Below are positions 25,569 to 36,892 of a stretch of 64,000 bases of DNA, one piece after another. The notes beneath the pieces are model-generated. The model was not told where the DNA came from. It saw only the letters and a program-made list of their open reading frames with translations, and did no database searches. Source of the DNA: Terrabacter sp. Root181 (GTDB lineage Bacteria; Actinomycetota; Actinomycetes; Actinomycetales; Dermatophilaceae); assembly GCF_001428505.1 (NCBI RefSeq), contig NZ_LMHU01000001.1, positions 1,629,813 to 1,693,812 on the forward strand, given 5' to 3'. The first letter of the stretch is position 1; each line of letters begins with the position of its first letter. The translations under genes and the position numbers were made by a program.

Positions 25569-26801
25569 TCAGAGCGCGGAGCCGGACGTCCACCTGGCCC
25601 AGCTGAGGTTCCAGTCGGAGTAGCCGTTGCCCATCGTCATGGGACGGTTGGTGCCGGTCGTCTCGACGACGTCGCCGATCTGCATCTGGCCGTAGAGCCA
25701 CTTGCCGTTGGCGTCGCTCATGCCCGTGCAGCCGTGGCTCACGTTGCGGTGGCCCTGGTCGGCCACGGACCACGGGGCCGTGTGGAGGAACTCGCCGGAG
25801 TTCGTGACGCGCATGGCGTACTTGACCGGGGTGTCCTCGTAGTAGCCGGTGTCGCCCTTCTTGAGGCCGATGGTCTCGGCGCGCATCGTGATGTTGGTCT
25901 GCTTGTCCATGATGACCTTGACGCCCGAGCGGGTCGTGAAGCCGTCGCGGCCACCGGTGACCGGGATGCGCTTGACCCACTTGCCGTTGATGAAGACGTC
26001 CATCTGGTCCGTCTTGAGGTTGACCTTGGCGACGACGGCGCGGCCGATGGTGAAGTCGGAGGTCCGGGACATCTGTCCGTAGCGGTTGCCACCCGCGGGG
26101 ACGCCGTTGAGGTCGGCCTCGACGTGCACCTTGGTGCCGGCCTTCCAGTACGTCTTGGGGCGCCAGTGCGCCTCACGCGAGCTGAGCCAGTACCAGGAGC
26201 CGGCCTGGGCCGGGGTCGAGGTGACCTTCATGTGCTTCTCGAAGCTCGCCTTGTCGACGACCGGCAGGTCGAAGCGGACGACGACGGGCATACCGATGCC
26301 GACCGTGCCGCCGTCACGCGGCGAGATCGCGACGTAGACCTGGTCGTCGAGCGTGAGGTTCGAGGTGCGGAACGTCTGCGTCGACTCAGTCGTCTTGCCG
26401 TCGGCGTCCTCGGCCTCGAGGGCCAGGGTGTACTTGACTCCGGGCTCGAGCAGGTCGCCCGCCGTCCACCTGCCGCCGTCGAGGGTGCCGTCGACGGGGA
26501 TGCGGTTGCCCTTCTTGCTCTTGTAGGAGAGCGAGGCCTTCTTGAGCGTGCCCTTCTCGGCCGAGGCGGTGACCCGCGTGTCGACCGAGACGTCCTCGGA
26601 CTCGTCGGCCGGGGTGGTCTTGAAGACGACCGGGTCGGTGGTCGGGGTGGGCGCCGGCGACGAGGTCTCACCGGGCGCCGACGAGGAGGAGCTCGCGGGC
26701 TTGCCGTTGTCGGCCGTGGCGGTTGCATTGCAGGCCGTGACGCCGAGCATGGCCAGGACGGCCATCCCCGAGACTGCGGCGGAACGGATGCTCAACTTCA
26801 C
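25569..26801 (-). CDS. L,D-transpeptidase lipoprotein (Ig-like plus YkuD domains)
   Basis: Forms 3-3 cross-links in peptidoglycan from outside the membrane. 410 residues: signal peptide with lipobox MLGVTAC (Cys24), a Ser/Thr/Pro linker (30-60), two Ig-like domains (about 60-250) and a YkuD catalytic domain (about 255-385). The active site is His340, His356 and Cys358 in NVSHGCTGM. A C-terminal aromatic tail, NGYSDWNLSWARW, matches actinobacterial LdtB/Ldt Mt2-like enzymes. The GTG at 26801 with GAAGGG upstream is chosen since it begins VKLSIRSAA right before the hydrophobic core. Single gene with a 215-base upstream region. Confidence 0.93.
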   Translation of the reverse strand: MKLSIRSAAVSGMAVLAMLGVTACNATATADNGKPASSSSSAPGETSSPAPTPTTDPVVFKTTPADESEDVSVDTRVTASAEKGTLKKASLSYKSKKGNRIPVDGTLDGGRWTAGDLLEPGVKYTLALEAEDADGKTTESTQTFRTSNLTLDDQVYVAISPRDGGTVGIGMPVVVRFDLPVVDKASFEKHMKVTSTPAQAGSWYWLSSREAHWRPKTYWKAGTKVHVEADLNGVPAGGNRYGQMSRTSDFTIGRAVVAKVNLKTDQMDVFINGKWVKRIPVTGGRDGFTTRSGVKVIMDKQTNITMRAETIGLKKGDTGYYEDTPVKYAMRVTNSGEFLHTAPWSVADQGHRNVSHGCTGMSDANGKWLYGQMQIGDVVETTGTNRPMTMGNGYSDWNLSWARWTSGSAL

Positions 26802-27016
26802 GCGTGAATACCCTTCGCAGACGCGACGCCGGGCGCCCCAGGGCGGGGCGGGGTGCGGCACGTCGATAGTGACCCTGCTCCAGTGTCACCGATACGGGGG
26901 CAATACTCCAAAACGTGCGGCGCGTCCAAACCGTCGCGTGTCGCCCGAGCCGCTGATCTGCCGGGAGAGGCCGTCCGGACGTCGTGGCGGGCTCGCCCGA
27001 GGGCCTGCGCGGCCCG
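26802..27016 (-). promoter_or_regulatory. upstream region of the L,D-transpeptidase gene
   Basis: 215 bases without a gene, between the acyl-CoA ligase stop and the transpeptidase start. On the minus strand a GTGAC...GTCAC inverted repeat is followed by TATCGA, about 75 bases before the GTG, which may be the promoter. I see no hairpin terminator for the upstream ligase gene. Confidence 0.3.
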
Positions 27017-28528
27017 TCAGGAGGCGGTGCGCGGACGCACCTCGCGACGCAGGATCTTGCCGGTCGGACCCTTCGGCAGCTCGTCGAGCGACCAGATGCG
27101 GCGAGGGTACTTGTAGGCCGCGAGGCGCTCCTTGACGTAGGTCTGGACGTCCTCGAGGGTCGCGGTCGAGCCGGGACGGAGCACCACGGCGGCGCCGACC
27201 TCCTCACCCATGAGGTCGTCGGGCACGCCGACGACGGCTGCCTCGAGCACGTCCGGGTGCGTGTAGAGCACCTCCTCGACCTCGCGCGGATAGACGTTCA
27301 TGCCGCCGCGGATGATCAGGTCCTTCTTGCGGTCGACGATCGTGTAGTAGCCCTCGTCGTCGACGGTCGCGAGGTCGCCCGAGCGGAACCACCCGTCGGG
27401 GATGGCCTCCTTCGTGGCCTCGGGCCGGTTCCAGTAGCCCTTCATGATGTTCTCGCCGCGGATCGCGATCTCGCCGATCTCGCCGGCCGGGGTGTCGTTG
27501 CCGTCCAGGTCGATGAGCTTCATCTCGCAGCCCGGGATCGCCCGCCCGATGGTGCCCGGCTTGGTCGGCTTGTCCGGCATGTTGAAGGATGCGACGGGAG
27601 AGGTCTCGGAGAGGCCGTAGCCCTCGAGGATCTGGCAGTGGAACTTCTGCTCGAACGCCTTCATGACCGCCTCCGGCATCGCGGAGCCGCCGGACGCGCA
27701 GGTGCGCAGGCTGCTCGTGTCGGCCTCGTCGGCGTTCGGGTGGTTGAGGATGGCGGCATACATCGTCGGGACGCCCTGGAAGATCGTCACGTGGTCGCGC
27801 CCGAGGACCTCGATGGCCTTGGCCGGGTCGAAGCGGGGGATCAGGGTCAGGGTGCACCCGCGCTGGACCGAGGTGTTGAGACCGCACGTGAGCCCGAAGA
27901 CGTGGAAGAGCGGCAGGCACCCCATGATCACGTCGTCCTCGGTGATCTGCATGATGTCGGTCGCCGAGCGCTCGGCGTTGCGGTGGAGGTTGAAGTGCGT
28001 CAGCTCGGCGCCCTTGGGCTTGCCGGTGGTGCCGCTCGTGTAGAGGATCACGGCGGTGTCGTCGTCGGCGCGCTCGACCGGCTCGAGCACCGGCGCGCCG
28101 GCCGTCTCGGACGCGTCGAACTGTCCGTCCGCCGGTCCCATGGGGCCACAGACGACCAGGCGCGTGCCGGTCTCGGCCGCCGCCTTGCCGGCCTCGTCGG
28201 CGAAGTCGGGCCACACGAAGCTGAAGCGCGCGCCGCTGTCCTCGTAGAAGTACTGGATCTCGCCCGACTTGAGCAGCGGGTTCATCGGCACGACGACACC
28301 GCCGGCGAGGAGCGAGCCGTAGAAGGCGACGGGGTAGGCCGGCACGTTGGGCAGGATGAGCGAGACGCGGTCGCCGGGCTCGAGACCCGCAGCGCGCAGC
28401 TGCCCGGCCACCGCCGCCGCCGCGCGGTGCAGCGCCGACCACGAGAGCTCGATCTGGTCGAGCTTGATGCCCACCTTGTCGGGGACGCGGGCCGCGGTGG
28501 CGGTGAGGTTGGCGGCGAGGTTGGTCAT
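27017..28528 (-). CDS. long-chain acyl-CoA synthetase (AMP-forming)
   Basis: Activates a fatty acid to its CoA thioester with ATP. 503 residues, class I adenylate-forming: P-loop-like [27 protein letters not shown], the [10 protein letters not shown] and [20 protein letters not shown] hinge motifs, and a C-terminal Lys in [13 protein letters not shown]. The ATG at 28528 has GAAGGAG eight bases upstream. An in-frame start further upstream falls in the divergent promoter area with ligA. It fits functionally with etfBA and the enoyl-CoA hydratase as part of fatty-acid use; chain length is not predictable. Confidence 0.92.
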   Translation of the reverse strand: MTNLAANLTATAARVPDKVGIKLDQIELSWSALHRAAAAVAGQLRAAGLEPGDRVSLILPNVPAYPVAFYGSLLAGGVVVPMNPLLKSGEIQYFYEDSGARFSFVWPDFADEAGKAAAETGTRLVVCGPMGPADGQFDASETAGAPVLEPVERADDDTAVILYTSGTTGKPKGAELTHFNLHRNAERSATDIMQITEDDVIMGCLPLFHVFGLTCGLNTSVQRGCTLTLIPRFDPAKAIEVLGRDHVTIFQGVPTMYAAILNHPNADEADTSSLRTCASGGSAMPEAVMKAFEQKFHCQILEGYGLSETSPVASFNMPDKPTKPGTIGRAIPGCEMKLIDLDGNDTPAGEIGEIAIRGENIMKGYWNRPEATKEAIPDGWFRSGDLATVDDEGYYTIVDRKKDLIIRGGMNVYPREVEEVLYTHPDVLEAAVVGVPDDLMGEEVGAAVVLRPGSTATLEDVQTYVKERLAAYKYPRRIWSLDELPKGPTGKILRREVRPRTAS

Positions 28529-28587
28529 CTCTGCTCCTTCGCAGGGGGCGGGCTCCGGCCCATTGTCACTGCTGGGTCGCCCGGTGA

Positions 28588-30905
<2,318 letters not shown>

Positions 30906-31141
30906 GGCCCGTCGCCTCGCGCGCCGCACGACCGGTCGACCGACGGCTGCACCGACTCATGTGTGCCGACCCCACAGAACCCGTCCAGGTGTGTGGGTCC
31001 CCACCGTCCTTTCGCCGGGCTGCCCTCCTAGGCTTTGCCGAAGTTTCCCGGACTCTCCGGGGTCGACATCGCTGGTCAGATCCGACCGGCACGGCCCGAC
31101 ACCATGCTCACCAGAGCGCGACGCACGAGGAGGTGCAGGTC
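30906..31141 (+). promoter_or_regulatory. upstream region of the Liv-type transporter operon
   Basis: Non-coding stretch from the end of ligA to livG. TAGGCT at 31029-31034 is a plausible -10 box, giving a leader of about 100 bases; no clear -35. AGGAGG at 31129-31134 is a strong ribosome site that decides the livG start. No riboswitch or operator palindrome was seen. Confidence 0.35.
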
Positions 31142-31897
31142 TTGACGGGTACCCCGTTGCTCGAGACCAGGGCCCTGACCAAGGAGTTCCGCGGTTTCCG
31201 GGCCGTCTCGGAGGTCGACCTCACGGTCACCCGCGGCACGGTCCATGCCCTCGTCGGACCCAACGGTGCGGGCAAGACCACGCTGTTCAACCTGCTCACC
31301 GGCTTCCTGTCCCCGACGTCCGGCACCGTGCTCTTCGACGGCCAGGACATCACCGGTATGGATCCCGAGCAGATCGCGCCGCTCGGCATCGCGCGCTCGT
31401 TCCAGATCACGAGCCTCTTCGAGGCGATGACGCTGCGCGAGCACCTCGAGCTCGCGCTCGCCAGCCCGACCGGCATGGGCAAGCAGTGGTGGCGCTCGGT
31501 CACCCGCATGTCGACGTTCAAGGACCGGGCCATGGAGCTGCTGGAGCAGGTCGGGCTCGCCGACCGCGCCGGCGCACCGGCCTCGTCCCTGGCCTACGGC
31601 CAGAAGCGCGCCCTCGAGCTCGCCATCGCGATGGCCCTCGACCCCAAGCTGCTGCTCCTCGACGAGCCGACCGCCGGCATGGGCATCGAGGACGTCGACC
31701 GCACCATCGCGCTCGTCAAGCAGCTGGCGGCGGGCCGCACCGTCGTCTTCGTCGACCACAACATGCACGTCGTCGGCTCGCTCGCCGACCGCGTCACCGT
31801 GCTCCAGTCGGGGCAGGTGCTCGCGGAGGGACCCTACGAGCAGGTGCGCGCCGACGAGAGGGTCATCACGGCATACCTCGGAGCAGCCCATGAGTGA
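31142..31897 (+). CDS. livG: branched-chain amino acid-type ABC transporter, ATP-binding protein (LivG-like)
   Basis: One of two ATPases powering a Liv-type importer. 251 residues: Walker A GPNGAGKTT (39-47), signature LAYGQKRALELA (150-161), Walker B LLLLDEPTAGM (170-180), and the LivG-type insert with MGKQWWRSVTRMSTF. The TTG at 31142 is chosen because AGGAGG lies seven bases before it; a GTG at 31133 would overlap that ribosome site. Overlaps livF by eight bases. Confidence 0.9.
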   Translation: MTGTPLLETRALTKEFRGFRAVSEVDLTVTRGTVHALVGPNGAGKTTLFNLLTGFLSPTSGTVLFDGQDITGMDPEQIAPLGIARSFQITSLFEAMTLREHLELALASPTGMGKQWWRSVTRMSTFKDRAMELLEQVGLADRAGAPASSLAYGQKRALELAIAMALDPKLLLLDEPTAGMGIEDVDRTIALVKQLAAGRTVVFVDHNMHVVGSLADRVTVLQSGQVLAEGPYEQVRADERVITAYLGAAHE

Positions 31898-32684
31898 CGA
31901 CACGACCGACACGGCCGGCACGACGACCACGGAGCAGGCCTCGCTCTCGGGCGCCGGGTCGACGGCGGGTGCCGAGCCCGGCCCGTCCCGGATGCTCGAG
32001 GTGGCAGGCCTGTCCGCCTGGTACGGCGAGGCCCGCGTCCTCACCGACGTCAGCATCGACGTCGCCCCCGGCGAGGTCGTCACCCTCGTCGGACGCAACG
32101 GTGCCGGCAAGACCACCCTGCTGCGCTCGGTCATGGGCCTGCACCGACAGACCGAGGGCACGATCACCCTCGACGGCACCGACCTCGCCAAGCGCTCGGC
32201 CGACGCCCGCGCGCGCGCCGGCATCGGCTGGGTCCCCGACGACCGCGGCATCTACGCGAGCCTCACCGTCGCCGAGAACCTCCTCCTGCCGCCCGTCGTC
32301 CACGCGGACGCCTGGCCGCTCGAGCGGGTCTACGAGTTCTTCCCGGTGCTCCACGAGCGGCGTGACTTCCCCGGCACCAAGCTGTCGGGCGGCGAGCAGC
32401 AGATGCTCGCCATGGCCCGGGTGCTGCGGATGGGCTCCCGACTGCTGCTGCTCGACGAGCCGAGCGAGGGCCTGGCCCCCGTGATCGTGCAGCGCATCGG
32501 CGAGATCATCCGCGAGATCAAGGGCCAGGGGGTCGGTGTCCTCCTCGTCGAGCAGAACGTCACGTTCGCCAGGGCCGTCGCCGACCGCCACTACCTGCTC
32601 GCGCAGGGCAAGGTCGTCGAGCACCTCGGCAACGACGACTTCAAGGCCCGCGAGGGCGAGCTGCTCACCTACCTCGGGATGTAG
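31890..32684 (+). CDS. livF: branched-chain amino acid-type ABC transporter, ATP-binding protein (LivF-like)
   Basis: Second ATPase of the importer. 264 residues with Walker A GRNGAGKTT (68-76), signature KLSGGEQQMLAMARVL and Walker B LLLLDEPSEGLAP. The first 34 residues are a Thr/Ser/Gly-rich tail absent from LivF; an internal ATG at 31992 would remove it, but the ATG at 31890 is coupled to livG by an eight-base overlap and is kept. Confidence 0.9.
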   Translation: MSDDTTDTAGTTTTEQASLSGAGSTAGAEPGPSRMLEVAGLSAWYGEARVLTDVSIDVAPGEVVTLVGRNGAGKTTLLRSVMGLHRQTEGTITLDGTDLAKRSADARARAGIGWVPDDRGIYASLTVAENLLLPPVVHADAWPLERVYEFFPVLHERRDFPGTKLSGGEQQMLAMARVLRMGSRLLLLDEPSEGLAPVIVQRIGEIIREIKGQGVGVLLVEQNVTFARAVADRHYLLAQGKVVEHLGNDDFKAREGELLTYLGM

Positions 32685-32828
32685 CCCCCGTCCACGGCCC
32701 CGGCCGCAGCACCGCCGGGCGCACCACGCCAGCGTCAGGACGCCTTCGCGTCCATCGCGTCACACGGCCCCACCCCGCGTCACCCCGTCACACACCCGTC
32801 ACATCTCGACACAACCCCAGGAGGGGAC

Positions 32829-34073
32829 ATGCGTAGCAGGACAGTTCAGGGCACCGTCGCCATCGCGGCGACCGCGTCGCTCGCGCTCGCCGCGTGCGGA
32901 GGGGCCGGCGGCCCGCAGTCCGGCGGCTCGAGCAAGCTCACCGACGACAAGGTCGTCATCGGCCTGCTCAACGACCAGTCGGGCGTCTACAAGGACCTGT
33001 CCGGTCCCAACAGCAAGGTCGCCATCGAGATGGCGATCGAGGACTACAAGGCCAAGTACGGCGACAAGGCCGTCGCCAAGGACATCGAGGTCGTCACGGC
33101 CGACCACCAGAACAAGGCCGACATCGCCAACTCCAAGGCGCAGGAGATGTACGACCGCCAGAAGGCCGACATCATCCTCGACGTGCCGAACTCGGCTGCC
33201 GCCCTCGCCGTCGCCACGCAGGCCAAGAACAAGAAGAAGCTCTACATCAACATCGGCGCGGGCACGACGGCGCTGACCGGCGCGAGCTGCAACAAGTACA
33301 CGTTCCACTGGGCGTACAACACCGGCGTCCTGGCACGCGGCACCGCCGGCACGATCACCAAGGCCGGCGGCAAGAAGTGGAACATCGTCTACCCGGACTA
33401 CGCCTTCGGCCAGGACATGAACAAGTCCTTCACCAAGGAGATCACCGCCGCGGGCGGCACCGTCGGCCAGTCGATCGCCTCGCCCTTCCCGAGCGACAAC
33501 TTCGCCACCTTCATCACCAAGGCCGGCGAGGGCGACCCTGATGTCATCGGCTCGATGCACGCTGGTGGCGACCTCATCAACTTCGTCAAGCAGTTCAACC
33601 AGAGCTCGCTCAAGGGCAAGGTCCAGCTCGCGGTCGGCCTGATGTTCATCACCGACATCCACTCGCTCGGCGTCGACCAGTTCGCCGGTACGCAGTTCAC
33701 CGACGCGTGGTACTGGAACTTCGACGCGCAGAACAAGAAGTGGGCCGACCGCTTCAAGGAGAAGACGAACACCCGTCCGTCGTTCGCCCACGCCGCGAAC
33801 TACTCGGCCGCGATGAACTACCTCGAGGCCGTCCAGGAGGCCGGGACGGACAACGCGGACGCCGTCGTCGGCAAGCTCGAGGGCAAGAAGATCAACGACG
33901 TCTTCCTGCGCAACGGCGAGGTCCGCAAGGCCGACCACGCCGTCACGCACGACGTCTACCTCGCCAAGGTCAAGAGCTCCGCCCCGGAGGAGTGGGACTA
34001 CGAGGACATCGAGAAGACGATCCCGGCCGCCGAGGCCTACGGCGAGGCCAACCCCGCCTGCTCGATGAGCTGA
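32829..34073 (+). CDS. Liv-type ABC transporter substrate-binding lipoprotein
   Basis: Periplasmic-type ligand-binding protein anchored as a lipoprotein; 414 residues. Signal peptide MRSRTVQGTVAIAATA with lipobox LALAAC, then a type 1 periplasmic-binding fold: KVVIGLLNDQSGVYKDLSGP, NSAAALAVATQAKNKK, KKWNIVYPDYAFGQDM. AGGAGGGG lies before the ATG at 32829. The LNDQSG and YAFGQ segments resemble binding proteins annotated for branched-chain amino acids, but this superfamily also binds amides, aromatic acids and urea, so the ligand is open. Confidence 0.9.
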   Translation: MRSRTVQGTVAIAATASLALAACGGAGGPQSGGSSKLTDDKVVIGLLNDQSGVYKDLSGPNSKVAIEMAIEDYKAKYGDKAVAKDIEVVTADHQNKADIANSKAQEMYDRQKADIILDVPNSAAALAVATQAKNKKKLYINIGAGTTALTGASCNKYTFHWAYNTGVLARGTAGTITKAGGKKWNIVYPDYAFGQDMNKSFTKEITAAGGTVGQSIASPFPSDNFATFITKAGEGDPDVIGSMHAGGDLINFVKQFNQSSLKGKVQLAVGLMFITDIHSLGVDQFAGTQFTDAWYWNFDAQNKKWADRFKEKTNTRPSFAHAANYSAAMNYLEAVQEAGTDNADAVVGKLEGKKINDVFLRNGEVRKADHAVTHDVYLAKVKSSAPEEWDYEDIEKTIPAAEAYGEANPACSMS

Positions 34074-34214
34074 CCTGCCGATGGCTGGAGCCGGCGCTCT
34101 GCGCCGGTGTGCCGTCCGGTCGCGTCCCACGGGGCCGCGCCGGACGGCATACGGCCACGGACACCGGCCCAGCCCGGTCCACCCGGCCCGATCGAACGCG
34201 AACGAGCGAGAGAC

Positions 34215-35084
34215 ATGAGCGAATTCATCCAGTACACCCTCCAGGGGCTCGCCGCCGGCGGCTTCTACGCGCTGTCCGCGCTGGGCCTCGCCGTCATCTT
34301 CGGTGTCCTCGGGGTCGTCAACTTCTCCCACGGCGCCTGCTACATGCTCGGCGCCGTTCTGTCGGCCGTCCTGCTCGCCGAGCTGAACGTCGGCTTCTGG
34401 GCCGCACTCGTCATCGTGCCGATCCTCATGTTCGGCTTCGGCGTGCTCATGGAGCGCCTGCTCGTGCGCTGGTTGCTCGAGCTCGACCCGCTCTACAACT
34501 TCCTGCTCACCTTCGGCCTCACCCTGGTGATCGTCGAGGCCGTCAAGCAGCGGTACGGCGTGTCCGGTCTGCCCTACCAGGTGCCGGCCGGACTCGGCGG
34601 CCAGGTCACGGTCGGGTCGGTCAACCTCTCGGTCTACGCGATCTTCGCCTGTCTCTTCTCGGTCGTCGTGTGCGTCGCCGTCGGTCTGCTGCTGACGAAG
34701 ACGCGCATCGGCATGATCGTGCGTGCCGCGACCGAGTCGCCCGACCGCACCCGGGCCCTCGGCATCAACGTGGGCCTCTGGGTCACGCCCGTCTTCGGCT
34801 TCGGCATCGCGCTCGCCGGCCTCGCCGGCGTGCTCGCCGCGCCGACCCGCGCGATCACCGCCGAGATGGGCAGCAACTTCATCATCATCCTCTTCGCCGT
34901 GGTCGTCATCGGCGGCCTCGGATCGATCCTCGGGGCGGTGGTCGCGGGCTTCCTCGTCGGACTCGTCGAGGCCTACGGCATCGCCTACGCCCCCACGTAC
35001 GCCCAGATCGTCATCTTCGTGCTGATGGCGATCGTCGTTCTCGTCCGGCCCTCGGGGCTCTTCGGACGAGAGGAGGTCGCATGA
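34215..35084 (+). CDS. livH: Liv-type ABC transporter permease (LivH-like)
   Basis: Membrane permease, 289 residues with about eight hydrophobic segments. It carries the family opening TLQGLAAGGFYALSALGLAVIFG, shown in part, NFSHGACYMLGA, and the EAA-like loop RAATESPDRTRALGINV. The ATG at 34215 follows GCGAGAGA; 141 bases separate it from the binding-protein gene. Overlaps livM by four bases (ATGA). Confidence 0.92.
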   Translation: MSEFIQYTLQGLAAGGFYALSALGLAVIFGVLGVVNFSHGACYMLGAVLSAVLLAELNVGFWAALVIVPILMFGFGVLMERLLVRWLLELDPLYNFLLTFGLTLVIVEAVKQRYGVSGLPYQVPAGLGGQVTVGSVNLSVYAIFACLFSVVVCVAVGLLLTKTRIGMIVRAATESPDRTRALGINVGLWVTPVFGFGIALAGLAGVLAAPTRAITAEMGSNFIIILFAVVVIGGLGSILGAVVAGFLVGLVEAYGIAYAPTYAQIVIFVLMAIVVLVRPSGLFGREEVA

Positions 35085-36100
35085 GCGAGCAGATGACCGC
35101 CAAGGTCGACGTCGACCTGGCCCAGCCCTCGATCCTGTCGCGGCGCAACCCGCTGCGCTACGTCATGCTCCTGGCCGGCCTCGCCGTGCTCGTGATGCTG
35201 CCGTACTGGATCTACCCGCCCGTCGCGATGGACATCCTCTGCTGGGGACTCTTCGCGATCAGCGTCGACCTGCTCCTCGGCTTCACGGGGCTGCTCAGCT
35301 TCGGGCACGCCGCGTTCTGGGGCGGCTCGGCCTACTGCACGGGCCTCATCGCGACCCACTGGGGTGTGCCGTTCCCGGTCGCGGTCGTCGGCGGCGCCGT
35401 CTTCGCGATGGTCATCGCGTGGCCGATCGGCTACCTCTCCGTCCGGCGCACCGGCATCTACTTCGCCATGGTCACGCTGGCCTTCGCGCAGATGATCTAC
35501 TTCATCGCCAACCAGGCCCGTGACCTCACGGGCGGCGAGAACGGCCTGCAGGGCATCCCGAGGAACTTCTTCGGCATCGAGGCCGTCGAGACCGACCCGT
35601 TCTACTTCTACTACGTCGGTGCCGCCATGATCCTCGTCGGGATCGTGCTCGCCTGGCGGGTCGTCAACTCGCCCTTCGGCCGCGTGCTGACGGCAGTGCG
35701 CGACAACCCGGCCAGGGCCCGGGCGCTGGGCTACGACGTCGAGCGCTACAAGATCACGGCCTTCATCATCTCGGCCGGCCTCGCGGGTCTCGCCGGGGGC
35801 GTCTTCGCGGTGAGCCACCAGTTCGCATCCCTCCAGGAGCTGATGTGGACGACGTCGGGCAAGGTCGTGCTCATCACGGTCCTCGGCGGCATCGGCACCC
35901 TCTGGGGTGGCCTCGTCGGCGCCGGCGTCGTCGTGACGCTCGAGGACTACCTCGCGAGCTCCGGCTTCGAGGGCATCGGGCTGATCACCGGCACGATCTT
36001 CGTCGTCATCGTCCTGCTCTTCCGCCACGGCATCTGGGGCACCGGGCGCAACGTCCTGCGCCGCTACGTCCTGGAGCGGCGTCGCAGGAGCCGGGACTGA
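35081..36100 (+). CDS. livM: Liv-type ABC transporter permease (LivM-like)
   Basis: Second permease, 339 residues with a 25-residue cytoplasmic tail and about eight to nine hydrophobic helices. Family motifs: SVDLLLGFTGLLSFGHAAFW, TGGENGLQGIP, and the coupling loop RDNPARARALGYDVERYK. It completes the importer: two ATPases, binding protein, two permeases, in the order G-F-binding-H-M. A long palindrome follows the stop. Confidence 0.92.
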   Translation: MSEQMTAKVDVDLAQPSILSRRNPLRYVMLLAGLAVLVMLPYWIYPPVAMDILCWGLFAISVDLLLGFTGLLSFGHAAFWGGSAYCTGLIATHWGVPFPVAVVGGAVFAMVIAWPIGYLSVRRTGIYFAMVTLAFAQMIYFIANQARDLTGGENGLQGIPRNFFGIEAVETDPFYFYYVGAAMILVGIVLAWRVVNSPFGRVLTAVRDNPARARALGYDVERYKITAFIISAGLAGLAGGVFAVSHQFASLQELMWTTSGKVVLITVLGGIGTLWGGLVGAGVVVTLEDYLASSGFEGIGLITGTIFVVIVLLFRHGIWGTGRNVLRRYVLERRRRSRD

Positions 36101-36106
36101 GCGACT

Positions 36107-36163
36107 CACCGGCTTGAGGTATCCGCGCGTTGGTTCTGTCGGCGCGGATACCTCGAACCGGTG
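36107..36163. terminator. long imperfect palindrome after livM
   Basis: Arms at 36107-36128 and 36142-36163 pair over 22 bases with two mismatches (CACCGGCTTGAGGTATCC on the left), around a 13-base loop. It sits between the convergent livM and TetR gene ends. No T run follows, so it may act on both strands. Confidence 0.65.
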
Positions 36164-36180
36164 GGGTGCGAGGCGTCGGG

Positions 36181-36840
36181 TCAGTCGTCGAGCAGCCCTC
36201 GCAGGACCCGCCGCAGCATGACCGGGAAGACCTCGTCGGGCTCGACGCCGACCTCCGGGCGCAGAGCGGCAAGGCGCGGGAGGCGTCCTTCGGCGACGAG
36301 GTGCGCGACGTAGGCCGCCTGCCCCCGGGCGCGCGCCGGGTCCTGGTCGCTGTGGCCGGACCTGGCGTAGGCGGTCGTGAGGGCGTTCATCGTCGCGAAG
36401 GCCACGAGCTTCCGACCGTCGGCGGCCGGGTGTCTCTCGAGCACTGCGAGGACGTGCTCGGTCAGGGCAAGGCCATGGGGCCCGAGGACGGGTGTCGCCA
36501 CGACGTCACCGAGCCAGCGATGGCGTCGATGGATGGCCAGTCCCTGCAGCGCGAGCGCGGTCAGGTCCGCGATCGCGTCACCCGTCGGTGCCTCGAGCAC
36601 GTACTCACCCGCGACGTGGTCGACCATGAGATCGACCAGCTCGTCGCGGCCGGTGACGTGCCGGTACAGCGAGCCGCCTCCGGTGCCCAGCTCCGAGGCG
36701 ATGCTGCGCATGGTCACGGCTGCCAGGCCTTCGGCATCGGCCACGCGGACGGCCGCCCGCGTCAGGGCCTCACGCGTGAGTCGTGCCGGTCGGCCCACGG
36801 TGGAGTTGTCCCGCCGCATCCAGATGACCTCGTCGCTCAC
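36181..36840 (-). CDS. TetR-family transcriptional regulator
   Basis: 219-residue repressor. N-terminal helix-turn-helix: LTREALTRAAVRVADAEGLA, then VTMRSIASELGTGGGSLYRHV, given as two pieces; C-terminal ligand domain of the tetracycline-repressor class (DELVDLMVDHVAGEYV). The GTG at 36840 (VSDEVIWMRRDN) is chosen; an ATG seven codons later has GAGG upstream and is also possible. It follows the glycosyltransferase gene by 52 bases in the same direction, and a palindromic operator lies before that gene, so it probably represses its own operon. Confidence 0.88.
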   Translation of the reverse strand: MSDEVIWMRRDNSTVGRPARLTREALTRAAVRVADAEGLAAVTMRSIASELGTGGGSLYRHVTGRDELVDLMVDHVAGEYVLEAPTGDAIADLTALALQGLAIHRRHRWLGDVVATPVLGPHGLALTEHVLAVLERHPAADGRKLVAFATMNALTTAYARSGHSDQDPARARGQAAYVAHLVAEGRLPRLAALRPEVGVEPDEVFPVMLRRVLRGLLDD

Positions 36841-36892
36841 CGGTCGAGTCTCGCCGCCGTCGGCGCGCCGACCCGCGCCGGGGTCCGCCCAG

